DNA of 35,283 nucleotides from Beroe ovata (lineage: Eukaryota; Ctenophora; Nuda; Beroida; Beroidae), in assembly GCA_946803715.1 (NCBI GenBank), contig CAMPET010000106.1:68423-103705 (forward strand). The letters are read 5' to 3'. A model generated the notes under the pieces. That model had not been told where the DNA came from and ran no database searches. It worked only from the letters and a program-made list of their open reading frames with translations. The position numbers and the translations under genes are program-made. This document shows positions 1 through 8,990 of this stretch, in pieces. Position 1 is the first letter of the stretch; every line of letters starts with the position of its first letter.

Positions 1-1252
1 TTAGGAAAAACAATAGTTTATTTTATCTCCATTTATATTACAAGGCAAATCAAACATATCAAAGCGTTGGGTATCCACTGCATTCGTGTGTGAATAGAAA
101 AGCATTCTCGTTGCACGGTTGCTTTCTATCAAGTTGTCATTTCTGACAGTAGAAACTGCCAGGGATGAATCCACACATTCAGCTGTGTGTACCGTTTCCT
201 AAAACTGCATGTTGATATCAAGGCTAAAGTTCAAAAACTGATCATGATTTTGCACTGGAACAGGATGATCAATTTTGTCATACAGACCGTGGGGTAAGTG
301 GCTTAGAGTTTGTGGCTGGAGAAAGGGCACAGTTGCGATATGCTTAATAGTGCTCCCTGGGTACCACCTAAACCACCCACCTGGGTCAACTACTTCCTGT
401 ATTGGCTTGAGAAATATCTATTGAGGTAATATAACAAGCTTTGACATTCTAAATAAGCTTGGTACAATTTCTCTAAGTTTCGATAGTTACGGTTAGGTTC
501 TAAATGGAACCTGGTTTTCAGCATTAATTGCTAATAGGAATTAGCCTGATATAACATGCGTAAAACTCCCATTAAAACATGAAAGTCTTGCATCATTTTA
601 TGACATAGGTATAGAGTCTACGTATACTCGCGAAAAATGATAAAACAAATCAAGTTCATACTCACCTGTGCCTGAGATATGGTCAACCCTTGGAACAGCT
701 TTCATTTGAAAGCATGATTTGGTGTAAAGTTGATTTTCAGGTTACAGGTGCTATAAGCATTGGTCATTTTTGCAGGTAAAGTCTAGTTCAATTATAAGTA
801 ATACAGTAGGTATTAGACTATGAAAAAATCAACCCGTATTACACATGCAAAATTTAGAGAAGTCATCATAGCTCCAAGTTTCCATATTCATAGACTGAGA
901 GCCCAGTAGACATTTCTTAAGTAGGCGCTTTATTAAGCTTTCATCACTGTCTAGCCCATTATTTCCCAAGCTCTTAGATTGATAAAAGCTGTTCCAAAGC
1001 CAAGGTGCTTTGTAACAGAAGTACTTCGAGGGATTTGGAGTTAGAAACCGGTCCCCATTTCTCTGTGAAATATTCAGCAGTTCATACAAAGGTCGTGGTT
1101 CGGAATGTTTGACAATTTTCACGAGTTCCATTATACTTCTAAAGCGATATAAGTTTTGTACTGAGAGTAGATCATATTGCCTGAATAGTGGCTTAGACGG
1201 CTCTCTAGAGTAGAAGTCTTTGTCTAAGGCCTGTGCTCCGTATTCTCTAGTA
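1..1252 (-). mobile_element. 3' end of a non-LTR retrotransposon, inserted in intron 3 of RING gene B
   Basis: The minus-strand reading frame at 841-1252 looks like the C-terminus of a LINE-type reverse transcriptase polyprotein. It has the pattern LLSVQNLYRFRSIMELVKI, then KAPWLWNSF, then a basic tail SLIKRLLKKCLL, which matches the usual end of CR1/Jockey-like ORF2 (aromatic-LWNSLP, then FKRxLKxxLL). Nothing coding is visible in 1-828, which would be the 3' UTR; an AATAAA-like signal lies on the minus strand near position 20. The polymerase core is absent, so the copy is dead or 5'-truncated. The right junction (ACAAG, then TTACAATACAATAG) matches uninterrupted sequence near 4612-4632, which serves as an empty site. 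The family assignment is by motif shape only. Confidence 0.68.
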
Positions 1253-1288
1253 CAAGTTACAATACAATAGTCTACCCAAATATTCCAG

Positions 1289-1491
1289 ACGCTGGTAGAC
1301 GAGCTCCAGTTTGACGAGCACCTGACGGACACGGTGATTAAAGCATTTCGTGAGTATAGTGAATACTGAATATAGGCAAACTAGATGAACTATATAGTCG
1401 CACGACCTGCGGCGACCCTGAACATTAAACACTCTCGTTCACAGAAATGATTTCTGTTCATTCAGTGGGTTATAATTGGGCATACTCCTGA
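1289..1491 (+). CDS. RING gene B, haplotype-1 exons 4 and 5
   Basis: Exon 4 (1289-1349) follows the acceptor TATTCCAG and ends at the donor GTGAGT. It reads TLVDELQFDEHLTDTVIKAF and leaves one base over. Exon 5 (1445-1491) follows the acceptor TCGTTCACAG, picks up in the matching phase and ends at TGA 1489-1491, giving a short tail containing MISVHSVGYNWAYS. The same two exons occur at 4652-4712 and 4792-4838 downstream of the better-preserved copy. Exons 1-3 of this copy do not lie upstream here because the retrotransposon does. I infer that they are the exons placed at 2707-3252, separated by an assembly mis-order. Confidence 0.6.
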
Positions 1492-1762
1492 TGAGCCTGG
1501 GTCTGATGAGTAAAATAGGTACCATTAAGTACTAATTATGAGATTGGTCTAACCCTATGATGTGATCACATCAATATAACTGCATCATATAATTACTTCC
1601 TATAGGTGCTAACTGGACCTAAGTCCTAACCACGATAGGGAATTTGATCAAAAAGGCGTCTCGCTCTCTAAAGAAATCAGTTCAGTGATCTGGATAAATC
1701 GTTTGCAATGACTTTGCAAGCCGTTTGCAAGCTGAACACTCATACTATTTTCTACCGTTGCC

Positions 1763-1806
1763 ATGACTACCGGGGATGCTTTCACCACCCACCGTTCTCA
1801 TTTGCT
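1763..1806 (+). pseudogene. Fossil RING exon C, haplotype 1
   Basis: After the start ATGACT, the sequence jumps directly to a segment matching the GDA..THR part of the RING exon. The first zinc-binding cysteines are therefore deleted. The sister copy at 5084-5183 keeps the first half but has lost the middle. Both sit about 90-150 bases upstream of a live gene A exon 1. Each copy has its own deletion, so an ancestral third RING exon decayed separately in the two copies. It is not expected to encode a folded RING. Confidence 0.5.
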
Positions 1807-1851
1807 TAACGTTTGTTCCTCTTGTTTCTTGCTATAACCATTACATTTACC

Positions 1852-2016
1852 ATGACTTTCGTATGTGATATTTGCCATATCGAATCCAGTGTGGAGGCTG
1901 TAACCTCCGGGGATGCATATTGCACCCACCGGTTCTGCTTTCTTTGCATTGAGAGGGAGCTCCTCACGAGGACACACTGCCCCCTCTGCCTTGCCAGAAT
2001 TGACTCCTATGTCAGG
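1852..2016 (+). CDS. RING gene A, haplotype-1 exon 1 (C3HC4 RING, partial gene)
   Basis: This exon encodes 55 residues beginning MTFVCDICHIESSVEAVTSG. The zinc ligands are CDIC, then C-x-H-x2-C-x2-C (CTHRFCFLC), then CPLC, which is a complete C3HC4 RING-HC finger in about 45 residues. RING fingers usually recruit E2 enzymes for ubiquitin transfer. The exon ends after AGG at a donor GTATGT. The ATG at 1852 is preferred over an upstream TTG because it matches the equivalent start at 5228. Sequence breaks off at the single N at 2057, so exons 2-5 are missing here. The complete sister gene is at 5228-6163. The function in this organism is unknown. Confidence 0.72.
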
Positions 2017-2056
2017 GTATGTAGTTGATGTTTCCACCATGATGTATATTAAAACA

Positions 2057-2134
2057 ANCCCTAGCACTAACTCTAACCCCGACCCTAGCCCTAACTCTAA
2101 CCCCGACCCTAGCACTAACCCTAACCCCGACCCT
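2057..2134. repeat. Assembly join (N at 2057) followed by degenerate telomere-like repeat
   Basis: A single N is followed by about 77 bases of CCCTAA-like units mixed with AACCCCGACCCT. The same tract recurs right after another single N at 3364-3424, upstream of the second B gene. Both tracts lead into the same promoter-proximal sequence (CTTCATACCTCGAC...). The repeat is probably interstitial rather than a true telomere. Confidence 0.7.
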
Positions 2135-2492
2135 TACCTTCATACCTCGACTCTCCTGTGATCATAACGTGACGCTATGTGTCCAGTTGTCGTTTGGTAT
2201 AGAATTAGATTCCCACTTGGTTGACATGCTATATGCACAGTTGACTCAATCAGGCCGAAACATTGACAGGGCACCCTGTTAGACCGTGGGGAATAAATTC
2301 TTATGTGCAGTGTTGTCAGTAGGCCATTCAGAGCTATCTCTCAAACAAGAAGCTCGACGTTCACACTGCACACCTCCAATGGTAAAGATCAATTAGGAGG
2401 AAGATAAAGTCACACCTACACACAAGCGATTATTAATTCAGGGTTGCAACTTGCGAGAGAATTCTCATCAAACGGAGGGAACAATTGTCTTT

Positions 2493-2632
2493 ATCGCCTC
2501 CTAATCAGGCGATTGCACGTGATCACAAGCAATGTGACTCTTCCCCCCTAAGTTACACCCATCCCAAAGTGCATGATTGGAACGTGATGAGGTGCAGCTT
2601 GGGCATCACGCTTATTTGGACACAATATAAAA
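2493..2632 (+). promoter_or_regulatory. Core promoter of RING gene B, haplotype 1
   Basis: A TATAAAA box lies at 2626-2632, about 75 bases before the ATG at 2707, which would put the start site near 2655. Upstream is a perfect 7-bp stem, ATCGCCT (2493-2499) with AGGCGAT (2507-2513), abutting an E-box-like GCACGTGATC. The same arrangement is found upstream of the sister gene at 3800-3939. Intervening 2135-2490 has no gene that I can support. Confidence 0.5.
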
Positions 2633-2706
2633 CTGCCCATCTTGAAAAATCACTACCAAAACTTCTCTCTTCACTTATTGTTTGATTTTCGATTCAATTC
2701 CCCGAT

Positions 2707-3252
2707 ATGGCAACTTTCATTTGCGACATCTGTGAGTTTGACTCGGAAGTTGAGGGGATCACAGCCGGTGATTCTTTGAGCAAACACCGGTTTTGTTTCG
2801 AATGTCTGGAATGTGCCCTCTACACAAGGACACACTGTCCCTTGTGCTATTCCCGGATTTATTCGTACATGAAGGTATATCAACTAATGAATGATATGAA
2901 AACATGTGCAGTTAGATATTTTATGCAGAACTTTGACACTGTGAATTTAAGAAGGAGGACGGACGGTTGGTGGGGGAAATTCTGTACCCCTACCCCCAAG
3001 ATGCTCAGGAGTCGCCTAACCGATCCTAAATAATGAGGATCCTTGAAGATGATCACGTAAGTTCGTGTTTACTTGCATTTGCAAATTGATTAGTTAGATT
3101 AACCACGTCTCGCGATAAACAGAATATTTTCATTAAGATGGAGTTTGAAGACTTCAACCCTCCCCTGACATCTACACAACAGAGTGTAGATGCGAATGAG
3201 ACCCTAGCCCTCCCTGTCACAATATGGAGGATCTGATGATCTCAGACCAATC
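2707..3252 (+). pseudogene. RING gene B, haplotype-1 exons 1-3, broken
   Basis: Exon 1 (2707-2874) begins MATFICDICEFDSEVEGIT and matches the sister gene at 4004. The third zinc ligand is lost: SLSKHRFC here against SFCKHRFC there. Exon 2 (2952-3056) carries an in-frame TAA at 3027-3029. Exon 3 (about 3138-3252) has lost one base near 3222 relative to the sister, shifting the frame. Splice sites are still recognisable (GTATAT, GTAAGT, GTGAGT). A product of about 80 residues with a damaged RING could still be made from exons 1 and 2. I call it a pseudogene or null allele. Confidence 0.68.
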
Positions 3253-3324
3253 AGTGAGTATAGTGAATTGAGACAATGAATACGATCAAATGATAGAATT
3301 ACGAATAATAGAGGTAAAGGAAAA

Positions 3325-3424
3325 ACAATAGTTTTTAGGAAAAACAATAGTTTATTTTATCTNTAACCCCGACCCTAGCCCTAACCCTAACCCCGACCCT
3401 AGCCCTTACCCTAATCTCGACCCT
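3325..3424. repeat. Start of the retrotransposon insertion, N at 3363, then telomere-like repeat
   Basis: Bases 3336-3362 repeat the first 27 bases of the window (TTAGGAAAAACAATAG...). They follow intron 3 of the broken gene B, so the insertion at the window start is also entered here. The N at 3363 then jumps to the telomere-like repeat that precedes the other gene B. This is strong evidence of a wrong contig order. Confidence 0.7.
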
Positions 3425-3799
3425 TACCTTCATACCTCGACACTGCTGTGATCATAACGTGACGCTTATGTGTCCAGTGGTCGTTTGGTATAGAATTAGA
3501 TTTCAACTTGGTTGAGATGCTGTGTGCACAGTTGACTCAATCAGGCCGAAACATTGACAGGGCACCCTGTTAGACCGCGGGAAATAAATTCTTATGTGCA
3601 ATGTTGTCAGTAGGCCATTCAGAGCTATCTCTCAAACAAGAAGCTCGACGTTCACACTGCACACCTCCAATGGTACAGATCAATTAGGAGGAAGATAAAG
3701 TCACACCTACTACGTCCTACACACAAACAAGGCGATTATTAATTCAGGGGTTGCAGCTTGTGAGAGAATTCTCATCAAAGGGAGGGAACAATTATTGTT

Positions 3800-3939
3800 A
3801 TCGCCTCCTAATCAGGCGATTGCACGTGATCTCAAGCAATGTGACTCTCCCCCCCTAAGTCACACCCATCCCAAAGTGCATGTTTGGAACGTGATGAGGT
3901 GCAGCTTGTGAATCACGCTTATTTGGACACAATATAAAA
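3800..3939 (+). promoter_or_regulatory. Core promoter of RING gene B, haplotype 2
   Basis: TATAAAA lies at 3933-3939, about 65 bases before the ATG at 4004. The ATCGCCT/AGGCGAT stem lies at 3800-3820 and is followed by TGCACGTGAT. The 3425-3800 stretch is a near copy of 2135-2490 and shows no gene. Confidence 0.5.
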
Positions 3940-4003
3940 CTGCCCATCTTGAAAAATCACTACCAAAATTTCTCTCTTCACTTGTTTGATATTCAACTTT
4001 GAT

Positions 4004-4838
4004 ATGGCAACTTTCATTTGTGATGTATGTGAGTTTGACTCAGAAGTAGAGGGGATCACAGCCGGTGATTCATTTTGCAAACACCGGTTTTGTTTTGAAT
4101 GTCTGGAATGTGCCCTGTACACGAGGACACACTGTCCCTTGTGCTTTTCCCGGATCGATTCCTATATGAAGGTATATCAACTAATGAATAATATGAAAAC
4201 CCGTTATGCTTGATATTTCACGCAGAACTTTGACACTGTGAATTTTAGAAGGAGGACGGACGATTCATGGTGGGGGATCTTCTGTACCCCTACCCCCAAG
4301 ATGCTCAGGGGTCCCCTAACCGATCCCAAATAATGAGGATCCTTGAAGAAGATGATCACGTAAGTTCGTGTTTACTTGCAAATTTATTAGTCAAATTAGC
4401 CACGTCTCGCGATAAACAAGACATTTTCATCCAGATGGATTTTGAGGACTTCAACCCTCCCCTCACATCTACACAAAAGAGTGTAGATGCGGAAGAGAGC
4501 CTGGTCCTCCCTGTCACAATGATGGAGGATCTTATGACGCCAGACCAATAAGTGAGTATATAGTGAATTGACACAATGAATACGATCAAATGATAGAATT
4601 ACGAATTATATAGGCAAAGTTACAATACAATAGTCTACCCAAATATTCCAGACGCTGGTGGATGAGCTCGAGTTTGACAAGAACCTGACCGACAAGGTGA
4701 TTGAAGCATTCCGTGAGTATAGCGAATATAGACAAACTATATAGTCCCACGACCTGCGGCGACCCTGAACATTAAACTGTCTCGTTCACAGAAATGATGT
4801 CTGCTCATTCAGTGGGTTGTAATTGGGCAAACTCCTGA
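4004..4838 (+). CDS. RING gene B, haplotype 2: small C3HC4 RING protein with acidic tail
   Basis: The exons are 4004-4171, 4249-4359 and 4435-4551, with two more coding-like exons at 4652-4712 and 4792-4838. Exon 1 gives a 56-residue RING: CDVC, CKHRFCFEC, CPLC. Exon 2 is in phase and reads KEDGRFMVGDLLYPYPQDAQ, then an acidic EEDDH at the donor GTAAGT. Exon 3 begins MDFEDFNPPLTSTQKS and is acidic. It ends in TAA at 4549-4551, immediately before the donor GTGAGT. The protein is therefore 131 residues. The broken allele has TCA at that codon, which would read on into exons 4 and 5. A ubiquitin ligase role is the family expectation; the target is unknown. Confidence 0.68.
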
Positions 4839-5083
4839 TGAGTGATGAGCCTGGGTCTGATGAGTACAATAGGTACCTAAGTAACCCTATGATGTGATCA
4901 CATCAATGACTGAATGATTTAATTACTTCCTAGGTGCTAACTGGACCTAATCACGATTGGGAATTTGATCAAAAAGGCGTCTCGCTCTCTAAAGAAATCA
5001 GTTCAGTGATCTGAATGAATTGTTTGCAATGACTTTGCAAGCCGTTTGCAAGCTGCACACTCATACTATTTTCTACCGTTGCC

Positions 5084-5183
5084 ATGACTTTCATCTGCGA
5101 CTTTTGCAATCTCGAATCAACTGTTGAAGCAGTCACTTTCTTCTTTCACCACCCACCGTTCTCATTTGCACTCGACAGAGCAT
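5084..5183 (+). pseudogene. Fossil RING exon C, haplotype 2
   Basis: It starts MTFICDFCNLESTVEAVT, clearly a RING exon, then runs into FFFHHPPFSFALDRA and a stop. The middle of the finger is deleted and the frame shifts. Compare 1763-1806, which has a different deletion. Upstream at about 5029-5053 are three TTTGCAA motifs, also present at 1706-1732. They may belong to the promoter of the A/C gene. Confidence 0.52.
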
Positions 5184-5227
5184 GACGTTTATTCCTCTTG
5201 TTTCTTGCTATAACCATTACATTTACC

Positions 5228-6163
5228 ATGACTTTCGTATGTGATATTTGCAATATCGAATCCAGTGTGGAGGCTGTAACCTCCGGGGATGCCCATTGCA
5301 CCCACCGGTTCTGCTTTGCTTGTATTGAGAGGGAGCTCCTCACGAGGACACACTGCCCCCTCTGTCTTGCCAGAATCGACTCCTATGTCAGGGTATTTAG
5401 TTGATGTTTCCACCATGATGTATATTAAAACAAGTAACAAAATTAATTGAATGTGAATTTATTGATAATCATTCTGCAGATGGTTGAGGATGAACAAATC
5501 GGGGGTCCCTACTACCCCTTCCCCCAGGATGCGCTCGGCTCATCAAAGAGGAGTCAGCTGTTTGCCATGTTTGGTGAAGATGTTAGTACATTGCTATTCC
5601 GAGATGTTGATTCTTAACGTAGGTACATAATCAAGGGGCTGGCAAGCCCCTCGCGGCATCTGTAGGTAATGTTACACGTGCGAGCAAAAAGGGCCCGAAG
5701 GGCCNTCATCTACACAGGAGTCTCAGGGCTTCGAAGAGGAGGTATGGTTTTATATCAGCATATTTCAAGTTTATGTCTGCATATTCGTTCTTGTATCATA
5801 CATGTTCAATGGGGTGACTAACAAATTTCATAATTTCAGCCCGTGGCCATGGACCTCGATCTGCAGCTTGACGAGGAGGCGTTGAGTGATTCATCGGTAA
5901 GGGTTAACAAGGAAAACACATATTCAAATGAGAATACATAATATTGGAAATTGATAAGGACGGTCCGTGTAGACATATACTCCGTGCTTTCAGCTGTACA
6001 TATAAGCTTGTTATACGGTATAATATATTAATATCCCTTAATTCAGACAATCATCGACCTCAACGAGGCTTTTATCGAGGATGAAGATGAAATTGATGAG
6101 GGCTTCGATGAAGTCCTGACTGACGATTTCATCAGAGATCTTGACTTCCCTCCATTCGAGTGA
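5228..6163 (+). CDS. RING gene A, haplotype 2: five-exon RING protein with strongly acidic C-terminus
   Basis: The exons are 5228-5392 (RING: CNIC-type pair CDIC, then CTHRFCFAC and CPLC), 5480-5581 (GGPYYPFPQDALGSSKRSQ), 5706-5741 (after a lone N, so truncated on its left), 5840-5896 (PVAMDLDLQLDEEALSDSS) and 6047-6163. All junctions are GT-AG and phase 0. The last exon is highly acidic (IEDEDEIDEGFDE) and ends in FPPFE and TGA 6161-6163. A donor (GA/GTGAGT) overlaps that stop. Splicing to an acceptor at 6460 would again give Glu-stop, so both forms end identically. At least 158 residues are encoded. RING plus acidic tail suggests a ubiquitin ligase or transcription-linked factor; this is inference. 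Confidence 0.7.
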
Positions 6164-6909
6164 GTAGAGTAGAGTAGATTTCGTTATTGAGCACCATGAC
6201 ATTATGTCGTGAAACAAACTTGTTATATAGTCTCATCCAGTTATATAGTCTGATCTCCTCGTTAAGTTTGAGCTCCTCCTTATCTTCTGTATTGAAGAGG
6301 ATGTGGCAAAAAATTTCCCTTCCTTGTTGAAAATGAAGTCGGAGGTTTGCTCCCTCACTCGACTTCTCAACAAGCTTCCACATACCTGGATGGGTCAATT
6401 GAATAGGGCGGTGGGTCTAGGTTTCATATATATTCGTCAAGTTAATGATTTTCATTTCAGATGAGCACCTTGTATGCGCACAGTCTGCTCATTGCTGCAG
6501 CCGGGACAAGGAGCATCAGTCGGAGCTCCAACCAGTACGTGTAACGCCGACATTTGGGGCAGAAGGATAGATCTCTAGCTGGACCCCTCTCTCCCATTAT
6601 CTTGTTCCGATCAAATCCGATAAATTGCTAAATTAAAGGCAATCAGATTATTGGGAGATTGATCTCGTGGGATTATTAATCTCATTATCTTTGACAGATA
6701 TCGTAATCAATATTTTTGAATAATGAGTTATAGGAGAGCAATTTTGTTGGTTGAGTACACTTTCACTGCACGAGAGAATTAAATTCCCGTGTTTGACTGA
6801 GATCCAAAAATTGAAATACCGAGTCTGCAATTGGTGTGTCGGCCGGGAAAGCTACTGTTTTACATTGCTTGTTTTGATTGGATCGTGAGTGATTACTGGG
6901 ATCATCATC
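6164..6909. other. No supported gene; possible untranslated 3' exon of gene A
   Basis: An acceptor TTTCATTTCAG precedes 6461, where a segment running to about 6546 could be a 3' untranslated exon of gene A. I see nothing else coding. Confidence 0.3.
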
Positions 6910-7260
6910 ATGGTGGACGCCATCGGAGATCTTCCAGAAGAACAAAAACAGGTAATACGTCAGGCTCTGCAAATGAGTGAAACTGCAGCTATAGCCAAGG
7001 CTAAACTTGCTTTAAGGGCGGGAGTAGCAGGTGTAGTAGTAAGAAACCTGATGCTTTTGACAAATCTGAAATGAGCATTCAGGCATTTATGGAGAAGTTT
7101 GAGCCATTCCGTGCGATGAAGGGATTGGACGGCAGACCTGCAATGCACTCGTTATATTATCGTGAATCGTGATGAGATCAGTGGCTTGCTCCCTGTCACA
7201 GTAGAGTTGGACAAATTACAACAACTTGAGTTCCGATACCCACTGGTAAATGTGTTGGTA
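6910..7260 (+). pseudogene. Decayed coding remnant
   Basis: The reading frame from 6910 gives MVDAIGDLPEEQKQVIRQAL and continues with an alanine-rich helix to about 7055. Further coding-like pieces follow in shifted frames: FMEKFEPFRAMKGLDGRP near 7087 and GLLPVTVELDKLQQLEFRYP near 7180. The frame breaks suggest a decayed gene or retrotransposon gag piece. I do not recognise the family. Confidence 0.3.
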
Positions 7261-7558
7261 GAACCTCTCAAATCCGTTATGCATGCTCCAGTGCTCGCAG
7301 CCTTCTGCAGTTCCCTGTGCAAGCTCTATGTTTAACAATGAGCTCAATTACATCTCTTTCGGTCCACGTTCTTCAGTACTGATTGATGTGGCAAAGTCGC
7401 GGTGGCAGCTCAGTCCACTAGGGTCCAGATCCAGAAGTTAAACATTCTGAGTCGTTGTTAAGCACAGTTTTTCCTGCAGTTTATGCTGCCATCAATCATA
7501 CAAACTACTTGCCAGCGCTAAGCTCATTGCAGTATGCATTATGCAGGATCTGCGATTT

Positions 7559-7673
7559 AACGAGTCCACTGTCAGTGTCATTAGACTGTCAGTGTCATCA
7601 GCTGACTGATGACATCAGTACTGTTGCAGTGTGACCTCCTGCAGATGACAGGAGTGGTGACAGTGGACTCGTT
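7559..7673. repeat. Small fold-back repeat
   Basis: The 16-base arms 7559-7574 (AACGAGTCCACTGTCA) and 7658-7673 are perfect reverse complements. The loop holds repeated GTCAGTGTCAT and GATGACA motifs. It could be a miniature fold-back element. The rest of 7261-8330 has no gene I can support; 8168-8211 carries a short duplicated ATATACTGATAGTTGATAT motif. Confidence 0.5.
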
Positions 7674-8333
7674 GGATAACATGTCATATGGAATATCATC
7701 GCACAATAATAGTAATACAGGCTATATAATAGTCACTAATATAACAGGTTTTATAATCTTCGGGTATGTGACGTAATTGAAGCATTAATTATTTTCCAAT
7801 CTGCATAGTATTGGCCTTGGGGGCTGCTCCATTATGTCCCACCCGTCCCAGCCCCTATTGTGACTCATGTAGTCTTAGTGTGACTACATGAGTTTGTTCC
7901 GTTGTTCGGTCCCCTGAGGGTCATATTACTTTACCGTTACTTTTCACCATTACCCTCGTAATGACCGAGCTGACAACACATCTGGGTCACATTATAACGG
8001 TCACTTAATAAGCTAATACCCTCTCATATTTGATCTCGTAACGGTTTAGATCGTAACGGTTTTTATACACTGATTGAAATGAGATTGGGATCATTTCTTC
8101 TGGTATCGATTCGGTATACATCGTTCGACACTCTCTGACTTGCCCACTTGATAGGAATCAGTTATAACATATACTGATAGTTGATATATATATACTGATA
8201 GTTGATATATACTTTCAACTAGTCGTTAATAAACCTTCAACTCGTAAAGACAATATCAATTGTTAAATGTTAAATTTCTTAACCGTTTTCTCAGATTAAG
8301 CTGATGCACACAATGATCAGTGATGTATCCATG

Positions 8334-8399
8334 ATGAATAACAAATACAAGTGGAACTGACATCAGCTGGTCCACAAGTCATGGTATAACTGAGCCAAG
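8334..8399 (+). pseudogene. N-terminal remnant of the tandem-array gene
   Basis: The frame reads MNNKYKWN and then TGA at 8358-8360, and a degenerate continuation resembles the array start MNIKYKWNEHRL. It lies directly upstream of the first full copy. It marks the decayed left edge of the array. Confidence 0.5.
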
Positions 8400-8443
8400 A
8401 CATGGAGCCACTGTTACTATCCCTTCCCCTAGGTGTAGCCACC

Positions 8444-8914
8444 ATGAACATCAAATGGGATACGCATCGTCTACCTGGCCCTACACTCATGGAGGCCTTG
8501 GAGGAGGATATGCAACTTTCTGAGTGGCGGCACTACATGAAGTCATGGAGAAAGATCGTTCACCCAATCTACAATGAAAATCACGCCACAATTGTCAAGC
8601 AAAGGGTCGAACATCTAGGCCTCACTTACATTTCGTCAATCACTAGGGTATGCAAGTCAACAACGGAAAATTTAAACAATTTGCAGCAGGAGATGAAACA
8701 ACTCTTCCTAGAGGAAAATCATCAATTCAAACACCTATTCACTTTTTATACTCAAAAAAACCTCAAATCACCCATGCTAAAAGACACTATCAAATTTCTC
8801 CTAAAGATGAGATTCATGGACTGCGTTGAAATACTAAGCAATATAGTTAAAACGATCAACAAAAAGTACATAACTCACAGTGAATTCATAAATCTCACTG
8901 AGCAATTATCATGA
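8444..8914 (+). CDS. Orphan array protein, copy 1
   Basis: This copy encodes 156 residues. It starts at the ATG at 8444, because this ATG aligns with the starts of the other copies and shares the CCTTCCCC...GCCAC leader; an in-frame ATG at 8402 is upstream and unaligned. The first 28 residues differ from later copies (MNIKWDTHRLPGPTLMEAL). From SEWRHYMKSWRKIVHPIY onward it is nearly identical. The protein is basic, with no signal peptide or membrane segment, and looks helical in its second half (QQEMKQLFLEENHQF, SPMLKDTIKFLLKMR). I do not recognise a family. Confidence 0.6.
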   Translation: MNIKWDTHRLPGPTLMEALEEDMQLSEWRHYMKSWRKIVHPIYNENHATIVKQRVEHLGLTYISSITRVCKSTTENLNNLQQEMKQLFLEENHQFKHLFTFYTQKNLKSPMLKDTIKFLLKMRFMDCVEILSNIVKTINKKYITHSEFINLTEQLS

Positions 8915-8990
8915 GTTTGATTACAATTAAAAAAAGCTGCGACTTTGTAACGAACGATGCAACATAACTATCCTTCCCCATATAGCCACA

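Noticed and set aside
1813-1851. N-terminal extension of RING gene A from an upstream TTG
   Set aside because: It is not an ATG, and the first ATG (1852) is shared with the sister copy at 5228.
6132-6398. 88-residue minus-strand frame
   Set aside because: Antisense to the last exon of gene A, with no supporting splice sites or family resemblance.
8402-8443. Upstream ATG at 8402 as the start of array copy 1
   Set aside because: The aligned leader and all other copies start at the equivalent of 8444.
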